Shown here: piece by piece, positions 8,343-15,647 of the stretch
Numbering within the stretch: the first letter of the stretch is position 1
Layout: each line of letters opens with the position of its first letter
Source: Pseudomonadota bacterium
GTDB lineage: Bacteria; Pseudomonadota; Alphaproteobacteria; Rhodospirillales; Magnetospirillaceae
NCBI GenBank assembly: GCA_021793155.1
Contig: JAJYTF010000036.1
Location: 1 to 44,013 of the forward strand
Direction: 5' to 3'
Length of the DNA: 44,013 bases
Position numbers and translations under genes: made by a program
Notes under the pieces: generated by a model
Database searches by the model: none
What the model saw: the letters and a program-made list of their open reading frames with translations, nothing else
Told to the model about the DNA's origin: nothing

Positions 8343-8547
8343 TTGCTGTCTCCCCGGCCGCAGCGATGGTCGACCATTCTTCTGCCATCGACCTTTGCAG
8401 ACGTCGACCATCCAACACATGGATCGGCTGAACCGAACCCAATTCTTTTACCGGCCACGCTTTAAGATTTCATTAATCGCTTGAGGGGAAACTCCCACCA
8501 TTAGCCATTCGATTCTTCTGCAGGCCGAAAAGGCCTCAAGGGTTTAC

Positions 8548-9480
8548 ATGCGCATACTCATGACCGGCGGCGCCGGATATATCGGCTGCCTTCTCGTTCC
8601 CCGGCTTCTCGATCTTGGTCATCAGGTGACGGTGCTCGATACCTTCGCCCGCGGTGATACCGTGCTGTCGACCAGTTGCGCCCATCCAAATTTCACCCCG
8701 GTGGCCGGCGATGCGCGTGACGAGCGTCTGCTCGATGAATTGGTGCCCCAGGCCGATGCCGTCATTCCGCTGGCCGCATTGGTCGGCGCGCCGCTTTGCG
8801 CTAAGGACGCCATCGGCGCAGTGACACTGAACCGCGACGCCGTGGCGTCCATCGTCAAGCGGGTGGGGAAGGGGCAGCGCATCGTCTATCCGACGACCAA
8901 TTCCGGCTATGGGATCGGCGAAAAGGATGCCTTCTGCACCGAGGAATCGCCGCTGCGCCCGGTATCGCTTTATGGCCGCACCAAGGTCGAGGCCGAGCAG
9001 GCGATCCTTGATGCGGGCGCCGGCGTGACTTTGCGCCTGGCGACGGTGTTCGGCATGGCGCCGCGCCTGCGCATCGACCTGCTGGTCAACGACTTCACTT
9101 GGCGGGCCGTTACCGACCGGGCAGTGATCATTTTCGAAGGGCATTTCCGTCGCAACTTCATCCATATCCGCGACGTGGTGAAGGCCTTCGTGCACGCGCT
9201 CGACAATTACGACCGTATGGTCGGCCAGCCCTACAATGTCGGCCTGTCCAGCGCCAATCTGTCGAAGCTGCAACTGTGCGAGCGCATCCGCCAGCAGGTC
9301 CCGAGCTTCGTCTACATGGAGGCGCCGGTGGGAGAGGATCCCGACAAGCGCGACTACATCGTCTCCAACGCCAAGATCGAAGCGACCGGCTTCGCCCCCG
9401 ACTGGGATCTCGACGCCGGGATCGCCGAATTGATTAAAGGCTACCGCATGATCCGGAACAGTCGCTTCTCCAACGTTTGA
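8548..9480 (+). CDS. NAD-dependent epimerase/dehydratase (extended SDR)
   Basis: The protein has 310 residues. It has the NAD-binding GGAGYIG motif at residues 7-13, VVLD-type acidic residue (VTVLDTF), TTNSGYG in the position of the catalytic Ser/Thr strand, and the YGRTK catalytic Tyr-Lys pair. It belongs to the extended short-chain dehydrogenases that epimerise, dehydrate or reduce nucleotide-linked sugars. The next gene is a sugar C-methyltransferase and overlaps or abuts its stop, so the pair probably acts successively on the same nucleotide sugar. AAGGG is found 5 bases before the start. A divergent 205-base gap to the minus-strand unit at 8342 presumably holds both promoters. Confidence 0.85.
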   Translation: MRILMTGGAGYIGCLLVPRLLDLGHQVTVLDTFARGDTVLSTSCAHPNFTPVAGDARDERLLDELVPQADAVIPLAALVGAPLCAKDAIGAVTLNRDAVASIVKRVGKGQRIVYPTTNSGYGIGEKDAFCTEESPLRPVSLYGRTKVEAEQAILDAGAGVTLRLATVFGMAPRLRIDLLVNDFTWRAVTDRAVIIFEGHFRRNFIHIRDVVKAFVHALDNYDRMVGQPYNVGLSSANLSKLQLCERIRQQVPSFVYMEAPVGEDPDKRDYIVSNAKIEATGFAPDWDLDAGIAELIKGYRMIRNSRFSNV

Positions 9481-9488
9481 GTTCAACG

Positions 9489-10730
9489 ATGGATGTCGTT
9501 TGCCGCGTCTGCGGCAGTCGCAACGTCGAGATGCTTCTCGACCTCGGGAACCAGCCCCACTGCAATCGGCTTGTGCCCGCCGAACGGCTGAGTCTTTCCG
9601 ATCCCGCCTATCCGCTGCGCGTGGGGTTCTGCCATGATTGCACCCTGGTGCAGATCGACCACACCATCCCCAAGGAGCAGATGTTCTCCGACTATCCCTA
9701 TGTGTCGGGGACCACGCGGACCCTTGTCGAGCATTTCAAGGATACCGCGTCCCGCCTGGTCGCCACCTATGGATTGAAGGCCGGCGACCGGGTCGTCGAT
9801 ATCGGCAGCAACGACGGCTCCTGGTTGGCTCAATACAAGCCATTCGGGTTGACGACGTTAGGTGTCGAGGCCGCCGGCAACGTGGCGGCGCTCGCCAATG
9901 CGCGCGGTATCCCGACGCTGAACCGCTTTTTCAACGAAGAGACGGCGGAATTCATCCTGGCCGAACACGGTCCGGCCAAGCTGGTTACCGCCGCCGGCGT
10001 GTTCTTCCATCTGGAAGAACTGCACAGTGTGGTGTGCGGCATTCGCCGGCTGATCGGGGATGACGGGGTGTTCGTCGTGCAGGCCATCTATCTCGGCGGC
10101 ATGGTCGAAAACCTGGCCTTCGACCAGATCTACCACGAACATCTGTGCTACTACACGCTGCGCTCGCTGGAGGCGTTGTTCGCCCGCCACGGCCTGGCGG
10201 CGTTCGACGTCCAACTGGTGCCGATCCATGGCGGATCCATCGAAGTCCACGTCGCTCACGCCGGGACGCGCGCCGAGAAGCCCAGCGTCGCCGCCTTCCG
10301 TGAAGCGGAGCGGGCCAAGGGACTGGGCGAGTTCGCCACCTACCGGCGCTTCGGCGAGCGTGTCTGGGAGTTGCGGGACCAGCTTCTCGCCTTGTTGCGC
10401 GACATGCGGGGCAAGGGCCTCAGCATCTATGCCTTCGGCGCGCCGGCTAAAGGGGCGACCCTGCTCAATACGTTCGGCATCGGCCCTGATCTGGTGCAGA
10501 AGGCGGTCGAGAAGAATCCCATGAAGGTGGGAATGTCCATCCCCGGCTGCCGCATCCCCATCGTCGGCGAGGAGGTTGCGCCGCCCGACGCCTATCTGAT
10601 GCTGGCCTGGAATTTCCTTGATGAATTCCTGGCGCGCGAAAAGCCGTATCTGGACGGCGGCGGTCGTTTCATCGTGCCGGTCCCCGAACTGCGGGTGATC
10701 GGGGGCGAAGGCGTGGGAAATGTTGGCTAG
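9489..10730 (+). CDS. Sugar C-methyltransferase (TylCIII/NovU-type)
   Basis: About 413 residues in the three-part layout of deoxysugar C-methyltransferases: an N-terminal zinc-binding domain with CRVCG and CHDC pairs (about residues 5-50), a central SAM domain with VVDIGSNDGS (about 99-108) and GVFFHLEELH, and a C-terminal domain with YAFGAPAKGATLLN followed by LMLAWNFLDEF. The family methylates carbon 3 or 5 of a keto nucleotide sugar and makes branched deoxysugars. The catalytic-type YHEH motif is present (DQIYHEHLCYY). ATG 9489 is chosen; a TTG at 9477 would overlap the previous stop. A decayed copy of its 3' end lies at 11325-11413. Confidence 0.88.
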   Translation: MDVVCRVCGSRNVEMLLDLGNQPHCNRLVPAERLSLSDPAYPLRVGFCHDCTLVQIDHTIPKEQMFSDYPYVSGTTRTLVEHFKDTASRLVATYGLKAGDRVVDIGSNDGSWLAQYKPFGLTTLGVEAAGNVAALANARGIPTLNRFFNEETAEFILAEHGPAKLVTAAGVFFHLEELHSVVCGIRRLIGDDGVFVVQAIYLGGMVENLAFDQIYHEHLCYYTLRSLEALFARHGLAAFDVQLVPIHGGSIEVHVAHAGTRAEKPSVAAFREAERAKGLGEFATYRRFGERVWELRDQLLALLRDMRGKGLSIYAFGAPAKGATLLNTFGIGPDLVQKAVEKNPMKVGMSIPGCRIPIVGEEVAPPDAYLMLAWNFLDEFLAREKPYLDGGGRFIVPVPELRVIGGEGVGNVG

Positions 10731-10733
10731 ATT

Positions 10734-10834
10734 CTGTCTGGCGGCCAGGAGTTCAGTAGCGCCGGCCTCCGTGCCGGCGTGCCGAGCGGCGCCGGCACGG
10801 AGGCCGGCGCTACTATTAGGAGGCCGCCAGACAG
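10734..10834. repeat. Nested large palindrome (GC-rich REP-like element)
   Basis: An inner pair of perfect 24-base arms (10755-10778 and 10791-10814, beginning AGTAGCGCCGGCCTCC) has a 12-base loop. An outer pair of perfect 13-base arms (10734-10746 and 10822-10834, CTGTCTGGCGGCC) encloses it. It begins 4 bases after the stop of the C-methyltransferase gene. The structure could terminate or stabilise the transcript, or may be a remnant of a small transposable repeat. Without a T-run I do not call it a terminator. Confidence 0.85.
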
Positions 10835-10863
10835 GACCTAGGCCCAATATGGCAGGCGGACGG

Positions 10864-11238
10864 TCATGCAGCTCTGTGCGTGTCGTAAGGGCGGATCAAA
10901 ATGTTCGCCGGCAGTTCCAGCAGCGCACTCAGCCGGCGAATCATCGGGAGCGTGAGCGGCCGTTTTCGGTTCGACACCTCGACCACTCGGTTCCGAGGCC
11001 CGATGGCTGGCTCAAGATCACGGCGCGTGAGGCATTTCTGCTCCATCATGAATCGAATGGCTTCAATGGGGTCTGGCGCCTCGATGGGGAAACGGGACGC
11101 CTCGTATGCTTCAACCAACGTCACCAGAAGATCCAGCCGATCGCCTTCCGGCGTTCCGGCCTAGGCGTTCATCAGGCTTTCGATCTCACGGAACGCCTCG
11201 GCGTGGTCGGCGTCCGTCTTGATCGGTCGAATGTCCAT
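10864..11238 (-). pseudogene. Decayed HigA-type antitoxin (XRE family) with in-frame stop
   Basis: Reading leftward from ATG 11238 gives MDIRPIKTDADHAEAFREIE and then MNA, an in-frame TAG at 11161-11163 (codon 26), and then AGTPEGDRLDLLVTLVEAYE continuing without interruption to a stop at 10864. The part after the stop includes TRRDLEPAIGPRNRVVEVSN and RKRPLTLPMIRRLSALLELP, the helix-turn-helix of HigA-like antitoxins. Intact relatives read straight through the stop position. Translation could restart at an internal ATG or at the ATG ending at 11124 (86 residues, DNA-binding part kept). The toxin gene upstream is reduced to its last codons, so this is a toxin-antitoxin relic. Confidence 0.8.
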
Positions 11239-11241
11239 CAC

Positions 11242-11277
11242 CTATACCTCATTGGCGTCGATGCCATCATATGGTCC
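11242..11277 (-). pseudogene. Remnant of HigB toxin C-terminus
   Basis: Three bases upstream of the higA-like start, the minus strand reads GPYDGIDANEV and then stops. This resembles the end of HigB mRNA-interferase toxins (pattern AEYD-IDA-TI/V). The order toxin-then-antitoxin and the tiny gap fit higBA. The coding sequence further upstream is lost at a short repeated junction (GGTCCCGCC occurs twice within 11270-11310). The call rests on 11 residues plus context, so it is tentative. Confidence 0.45.
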
Positions 11278-11324
11278 CGCCGCGGGATCAACAAGAATGG
11301 TCCCGCCATGGGATCGTCTGTCGC

Positions 11325-11413
11325 CTGATGCTGGCCTGGAGTTTCCTCGATGAATTCCGGGCGCGCGAGAAGCCCTATCTGGGCAGCGGCGAAGGCGTGG
11401 AAATGCTGGCTAG
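11325..11413 (+). pseudogene. Fragment of a C-methyltransferase 3' end
   Basis: The stretch reads LMLAWSFLDEFRAREKPYL, almost identical to the C-terminal part of the protein at 9489-10730 (LMLAWNFLDEFLAREKPYL). Compared with 10596-10730, the internal 45 or so bases are missing and one G is lost, so the terminal TAG is out of frame. The bases differ at several positions, so this is an old duplicate or the end of a lost paralogue. It has no start and no function can be expected. Confidence 0.8.
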
Positions 11414-11454
11414 GGTTCGCAGGCCTACCGCTCTGGGTCGATCGGCTGCTGAAC

Positions 11455-11494
11455 AACACGGACGGACGCAGACAACCACGGACCGGCACGGACG
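11455..11494. repeat. Flanking inverted repeat of the GxxExxY element, left
   Basis: This ACGGAC-rich tract (contains GCAGACAACCACGGAC) pairs in inverted orientation with 11873-11910, with roughly 31 of 36 positions matching by eye. It ends exactly at the stop codon of the broken GxxExxY gene, while its partner covers the start. The pair may mark the boundaries of a small mobile or inserted unit. Confidence 0.6.
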
Positions 11495-11875
11495 TTATAG
11501 GATCACACGCTTTACTTCGCCCCGAGGTTTGCCGAAATTGAACAATAGACCGACCGGCAACCCACCGGCCTTTAGATAATTGAGGACTTGTGCGGAATGC
11601 GCCGCCGAAAGCACATCAACGGTTTTCAGTTCGACAACCACCATATCGTTGACGACGATATCAGCAACATACATGCCGACCCGCTGCCCCCGGTAATGCA
11701 CGTGAAATTATTTTTCCTTGAAGACCGTCAAGCCGCAGGCAGTAAGTTCCAGTCCGAGGGCGTTCTTGTAGACGATTTCCAAAAAACCGTGGCCGAGGGT
11801 ATGACAAACTATAAACGCCCTGCCGATGATTTTTTCCGTCAAGGCGTCGAGGCCTGGATCGAGCTCCACTCTCAT
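11495..11875 (-). pseudogene. GxxExxY-family protein, broken by in-frame stop
   Basis: Read leftward from ATG 11875 the product starts MRVELDPGLDALTEKIIGRA and contains GHGFLEIVY, the GxxExxY signature of a family in the PD-(D/E)XK nuclease-like superfamily. An in-frame TAA at 11708-11710 follows FKEK; the same frame then continues FHVHYRGQRVGMYVADIVVN with VVVELKTVD (the D...ELK active-site-like strand) to a stop at 11495. Total length with readthrough is about 126 residues, the family norm. The one nonsense codon is the only defect I see. The gene sits between two sugar-epimerase genes and has no evident link to glycan synthesis. Confidence 0.85.
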
Positions 11876-11910
11876 CCGTGTCCGTCCGTGGTTGTCCGTG
11901 TCCGTCCATG
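11873..11910. repeat. Flanking inverted repeat of the GxxExxY element, right
   Basis: This GTCCGTG-rich tract (contains GTCCGTGGTTGTC) is the inverted partner of 11455-11494. In the minus-strand reading it would encode the low-complexity TDTDNHGRTRM that precedes the recognisable protein, so the true gene start is probably inside or just after the repeat. Confidence 0.6.
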
Positions 11911-11964
11911 TTACCATAACCTTCGGTCATACCGAAATCTTGACGGAATAAGGAACCACCCGAC

Positions 11965-12921
11965 GTGACCGGTGCCGTAGCTGCCCTTCCCGAAGCGGTG
12001 GTTCTGCTCGGCGCCGGTGGCTTTATCGGGCGCAACATCGTCGATGCCTTGGCCGGCAAGGTCGGCAGGCTGATCGGCGTGACCGCCAGCGGTCGGCTGG
12101 TGCCGGGATGCGACCTGAGCGTTGCCGGTGATCGCCTGCGCGAACTGCCGCTTCTGCCCGCGGATTGCGTCCTGATCAACGTCGCCGCCATGCGGTACGA
12201 CCCGCGGCGCTTCCGCGAGGAGCAAAGCCTCATCCTGCGGCGCAACCTGGACATCGTCACTGCCGCCTATGCGTTCTGCGTCGAGCGGGGCATCCGCGAG
12301 GTTCGCCAGGCCAGCAGCTCGGCCGTCTACGCGGCCGGCGCCGATCCGCAGGATGACGAGCATCCCATCGATCTCAACGCCCCGCCCCATGCCGGCGAGC
12401 TGGGCTATGCCTGGTCGCGCCGGATGGCGGAGATCGCTGCGGACATCCACCGCCGGCTCTACGGTATCCACACCCAGAGCTTCCGCCTGACCAACCCGTT
12501 CGGCGCCTACGACACGCTGGATGTCCAATCCGCCCATGTGGCCACGGCGCTGGTCGTCCGCGCTTTGACCGAGACGGGGCCGCTGCGCCTGCTGGGCAAC
12601 CCGGACGCCGAACGCGACTTCGTTCATGCCGGCGATGTGGCGCGGATCTTCGCCGAATCCTGCCGGCAGCGCGAGGTCCACCAGGCGCTCAACCTCGCGC
12701 GCGGCGAAACCGTCTCGATCCGCCGCTTCGCCGAACTGGTGCTGTCAGCCGCCGGCCTCGACCAGCCGATCGAAGTGAGCGGCGATCTGCCGCCGGGGGT
12801 CAATATCCGCCGTGCCACCGCCCGGCGCCTGCGGGAGCACTTCCCGGCCGTCCCATTGCGTCCGCTGGCCGAAGGCGTGCGGGACAGCGTCCTATGGTAC
12901 CGCCATGCCCTTGGCTGCTGA
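11965..12921 (+). CDS. NAD-dependent sugar epimerase/dehydratase (extended SDR), YxxxR variant
   Basis: The protein has 318 residues. VVLLGAGGFIG (residues 12-22) is the dinucleotide-binding glycine motif and QASSSAVYA contains the catalytic Ser. The usual YxxxK pair appears as YAWSR, with Arg in place of Lys. The rest follows sugar epimerases: LTNPFGAYD, then RDFVHAGDVARI. It should act on a nucleotide-linked sugar; loss of the Lys could lower or change activity. The start is GTG 11965 with AGGAA 9 bases upstream. It overlaps the next gene by 17 bases and heads a run of epimerase, reductase, kinase and nucleotidyltransferase genes. Confidence 0.8.
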   Translation: MTGAVAALPEAVVLLGAGGFIGRNIVDALAGKVGRLIGVTASGRLVPGCDLSVAGDRLRELPLLPADCVLINVAAMRYDPRRFREEQSLILRRNLDIVTAAYAFCVERGIREVRQASSSAVYAAGADPQDDEHPIDLNAPPHAGELGYAWSRRMAEIAADIHRRLYGIHTQSFRLTNPFGAYDTLDVQSAHVATALVVRALTETGPLRLLGNPDAERDFVHAGDVARIFAESCRQREVHQALNLARGETVSIRRFAELVLSAAGLDQPIEVSGDLPPGVNIRRATARRLREHFPAVPLRPLAEGVRDSVLWYRHALGC

Positions 12922-13831
12922 AACCACCCTCGTCCTCGGCGCCGACGGTTTTCTCGGCCGCAATGTCTGCCGCTATTTCGCCGAGCGCGGCTGGCCGGTG
13001 GTGCCGGTCGGGCGTTCGGCCGGCGATCTCGACGATTGGTGCACGGTCGAGCGGATATTCCGTACCGCGCCGGCGGTCGGCCGCATCTTCCATCTGGTCA
13101 CCCGGCAACGGACCGGCCAGGTCCAGTATGGCATGCAAGGCACGCTGTTGGCGGTCAACGCCCGTATCCATCTGAACCTTCTCGATGCCTGGTGCCGCTT
13201 CCAGCCGCAGGCCCGTTTCCTCAGCGTCGGCAGTTCCTGCGCTTATCCGGAAAGCGAGGCTCCTATTCCGGAGACCGCTTTCCAGACCGGCCCCTTGCAC
13301 CCTTCGGTGCGCGGCTATGGCTTGGCCAAGCAGCTGCTGGCCGTGGGCTCCGAGGCGTTCGCCCAGGAATACGGGCTGACTTGGCTGCACTGCATCCTGG
13401 CCACCGTCTATGGACCGCACGACCACATGGAGTCGGACCGCAGCCATTTCATGACGGCGATGATCGATCGTGCGGTGGCGGAGAAGCGGGCGGGCAAGGA
13501 CGAGTTCACCGTCTGGGGGGCGGCGGACACGGTGCGCGACCTGCTTTATGTCGACGACCAGATCGATGCCGTCCTGGCGGCGGAGCGGCATTTTTCCAAC
13601 ACCATGGTGAATTGCACCGGCAATCTTCCGGTCACCATCGGCGAGGCGGCCGGGGCCATCGTCGCCGCTCTCGATTGGCCGGCTCGCGTGACCTATCCCC
13701 CAGCATCGTTCCGCGGAACGGCCCGAAAGACGTTGGATTCGACGCGTTTCCTCGAAGCCACGGGCTGGCGCCCGGCGGTGGATCTGGACACCGGGATTCG
13801 GCGGGTGCTTGCCTCTGACTACGGGATCTGA
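12905..13831 (+). CDS. GDP-L-fucose synthase-like NAD(P)-dependent epimerase/reductase
   Basis: About 308 residues. LVLGADGFLGRN (about 9-20) binds the cofactor; VGSSCAYPESEAPIPE corresponds to the SSCIYP...PI-E region of WcaG/Fcl; YGLAK is the catalytic pair; ATVYGPHDHMESDRSHFM and then DTVRDLLYVDD match the fucose synthase substrate-loop pattern. Fcl converts GDP-4-keto-6-deoxymannose to GDP-fucose. No GMD (GDP-mannose 4,6-dehydratase) gene is visible here, so the substrate may be another GDP-linked 4-keto sugar, possibly a heptose because hddA/hddC-like genes follow directly. ATG 12905 lies inside the end of the previous gene (coupling). Confidence 0.8.
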   Translation: MPLAAETTLVLGADGFLGRNVCRYFAERGWPVVPVGRSAGDLDDWCTVERIFRTAPAVGRIFHLVTRQRTGQVQYGMQGTLLAVNARIHLNLLDAWCRFQPQARFLSVGSSCAYPESEAPIPETAFQTGPLHPSVRGYGLAKQLLAVGSEAFAQEYGLTWLHCILATVYGPHDHMESDRSHFMTAMIDRAVAEKRAGKDEFTVWGAADTVRDLLYVDDQIDAVLAAERHFSNTMVNCTGNLPVTIGEAAGAIVAALDWPARVTYPPASFRGTARKTLDSTRFLEATGWRPAVDLDTGIRRVLASDYGI

Positions 13832-13836
13832 TCGCC

Positions 13837-14829
13837 ATGCTGTTTATTTCTCGGACGCCTCTTCGTGTCAGTTTCTTCGGCGGCGGAACCGATTATCCCG
13901 AATACTTCGCCCGTCACCGGGGCGCCGTGGTGGGCATGGCAATCAACCGCTATGTCCACATCGCCGCCGTCCGGCTGCTGAACATCCTCGACTACAAATA
14001 CCGGCTCAGCTATTCGCGGATCGAAGCGGTGGACCAGCCGCAGCAGCTCGAACACCCGGTGGTGCGCGAGGCGCTGCGCCATTACAATGTGAAGGATGCC
14101 CTCGACATCAACGTCTTCGCCGATCTGCCGGCCCGCACCGGCCTCGGCAGTTCGTCCTCCTTCACCGTCGGTCTGGTCAATCTGCTGCACGCCCTGAAAG
14201 GCAAGACGCCGACCAAGCTGGACCTGAGCCGTCAGGCGACCTTCATCGAGCGGGAGCTTCTGCACGAGCGGGTAGGGGTGCAGGACCAGCTGCACGCCTC
14301 GTTCGGCGGGCTCAACCGGTTCGATTTCCACGACGGCCGGACCCATATCCGCCCGATCCAGCTGACCAATGTCTGCCAGGAAGCGTTGACCGGGTCGATG
14401 TTCCTGATCTACACCGGCTTGAGCCGCTTTGCCTCCGAGACCCTGGCCCAGCAGATGGCGGCGACCCAGGAGGGCAAGCTCGACAAAGAGTTGGGGCATC
14501 TGCTGGCCCTGGTCGATCGATGCGTCGATGTATTGGAAGGCGAAGATCCCGACCGCATGGTCCATGACTTCGGCGCCATGATGCATGACGGCTGGATGAC
14601 CAAGAAGAAGCTCTCGCCCCAGGTCTCCAATCCCGAGATCGACAAGATCTACGACCAATGCCGTGAGGCGGGGGCGCTGGGCGGCAAGCTGTGCGGCGCC
14701 GGCAACGGCGGGTTCCTCCTGGTCGTCGTGCCGCCGGGCGGCAAGCTCAAATTCCTGGACAAGATCCATGGGGACTGGGTGATTCCGGTGGGGATCGATA
14801 CCCAGGGCTCGATCATCCTGCAGGGCTGA
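13837..14829 (+). CDS. hddA: GHMP-family sugar kinase, D-glycero-D-manno-heptose 7-phosphate kinase-like
   Basis: The protein has 330 residues. It shows the N-terminal TPLRVSFFGGGTDYPEY substrate motif, the ATP-binding GLGSSSSF (about residues 103-110) and the C-terminal KLCGAGNGGFLLV glycine motif of GHMP kinases. The GGGTDYP start and overall length fit HddA, which phosphorylates C1 of D-glycero-D-manno-heptose 7-phosphate on the way to GDP-D,D-heptose. The next gene encodes the matching HddC-type guanylyltransferase, which strengthens the assignment. It is separated from the preceding gene by 5 bases. GmhA and the GmhB phosphatase needed for the full pathway are not seen. Confidence 0.85.
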   Translation: MLFISRTPLRVSFFGGGTDYPEYFARHRGAVVGMAINRYVHIAAVRLLNILDYKYRLSYSRIEAVDQPQQLEHPVVREALRHYNVKDALDINVFADLPARTGLGSSSSFTVGLVNLLHALKGKTPTKLDLSRQATFIERELLHERVGVQDQLHASFGGLNRFDFHDGRTHIRPIQLTNVCQEALTGSMFLIYTGLSRFASETLAQQMAATQEGKLDKELGHLLALVDRCVDVLEGEDPDRMVHDFGAMMHDGWMTKKKLSPQVSNPEIDKIYDQCREAGALGGKLCGAGNGGFLLVVVPPGGKLKFLDKIHGDWVIPVGIDTQGSIILQG

Positions 14830-14834
14830 GGAGA

Positions 14835-15542
14835 ATGCTGAAGCAGGCAGTCTTTCTGGTCGGTGGGCGCGGCACGCGATTGGGTCCACTGACTGATGCC
14901 ACTCCCAAGCCCCTGTTGCCCGTGGCTGGGCGCCCGTTCCTCGACTACCTGATCGACAACGCGGCCCGGCAGGGTTTCTCCGATATCGTCCTGCTTTGCG
15001 GCTACCTGGCTTCAGTCTTGGCGCAACACTATGCTGGCCCGGGTCCTCACGGCAGCACCGTTCGCCTCGTCGTCGAACCTGAACCGGCGGGGACGGCCGG
15101 AGCGTTGCTGTACGCCCGGGAGTTGCTCGACGATCGGTTCCTCATGTGCAACGGAGATTCGCTTTTTGCTTGCGATCTCGCGGCGTTGCAGGAACGTGCC
15201 GGAGAGGCCGATCGCACTGCCTTTCTCGCCCTGCGGCGGTCGGCGCCGGGGCGCCGCTCCGGCACCGTTCGCCTGGTTGGCAACGACATTCGCAGCTTCC
15301 ATGCACCGGAGGAAAACGTCGAGGGCCCGGTCAATGCGGGCGTCTACGTCATCCGCCGCGATCTGCTCGACTGGATCGGCCCGCCGCCATGCTCCATCGA
15401 ACAGGATGTCTTTCCCCGGTTGGCTGCCGACGGTCGGTTGGGGGGCGGCATTCTGGAGGGCTATTTCATCGATATCGGAGTCCCCGAAGACTACGAGCGC
15501 GCCAACCGGGAAGTCGCGGCGGTGTTGGCCGTGGACCGTTGA
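14835..15542 (+). CDS. hddC: Nucleotidyltransferase, D-glycero-alpha-D-manno-heptose 1-phosphate guanylyltransferase-like
   Basis: The protein has 235 residues. LVGGRGTRLGPLT (residues 8-20) binds the NTP, PKPLLPVAG (24-32) is the second signature, and MCNGDSLF carries the metal-binding Asp. YFIDIGVPEDYERA at the end is typical of mannose- and heptose-1-phosphate guanylyltransferases. It would activate the sugar 1-phosphate made by the kinase immediately upstream. GAGGAG lies just before the ATG, 5 bases after the previous stop. The choice of GTP over other nucleotides rests on family similarity and on the pairing with the HddA-like gene. Confidence 0.82.
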   Translation: MLKQAVFLVGGRGTRLGPLTDATPKPLLPVAGRPFLDYLIDNAARQGFSDIVLLCGYLASVLAQHYAGPGPHGSTVRLVVEPEPAGTAGALLYARELLDDRFLMCNGDSLFACDLAALQERAGEADRTAFLALRRSAPGRRSGTVRLVGNDIRSFHAPEENVEGPVNAGVYVIRRDLLDWIGPPPCSIEQDVFPRLAADGRLGGGILEGYFIDIGVPEDYERANREVAAVLAVDR

Positions 15543-15571
15543 CCGCCTTCATGCTTTGTTAAAAGCCCGCT

Positions 15572-15590
15572 GATAACTTGACTGGTTATC
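15572..15590. promoter_or_regulatory. Small inverted repeat ahead of radical SAM gene
   Basis: GATAAC and GTTATC are 6-base inverted arms around TTGACTG. The TTGACT inside could be a -35 box for the transcript starting at the next gene (15648), but I cannot find a convincing -10. It lies in the 105-base gap where the run of sugar-nucleotide genes ends. Confidence 0.25.
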
Positions 15591-15647
15591 GGTCGCGCCG
15601 CCTTTTGCTGCCCTGGCTGCCGAATACTGCAGGATGGAGGATGACGC

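Noticed and set aside
10734-10834. Rho-independent terminator
   Set aside because: The hairpin is strong, but there is no U-run following it in either direction.
10720-11328. Plus-strand open frame across the palindrome and higBA relic
   Set aside because: It has low complexity from the palindrome, no start signal and is opposite to a recognisable antitoxin frame.
11271-11579. Plus-strand frame containing the C-methyltransferase-like LMLAWSFLDEF
   Set aside because: It is a fused shadow of a decayed fragment, not a gene; only the fragment is reported.
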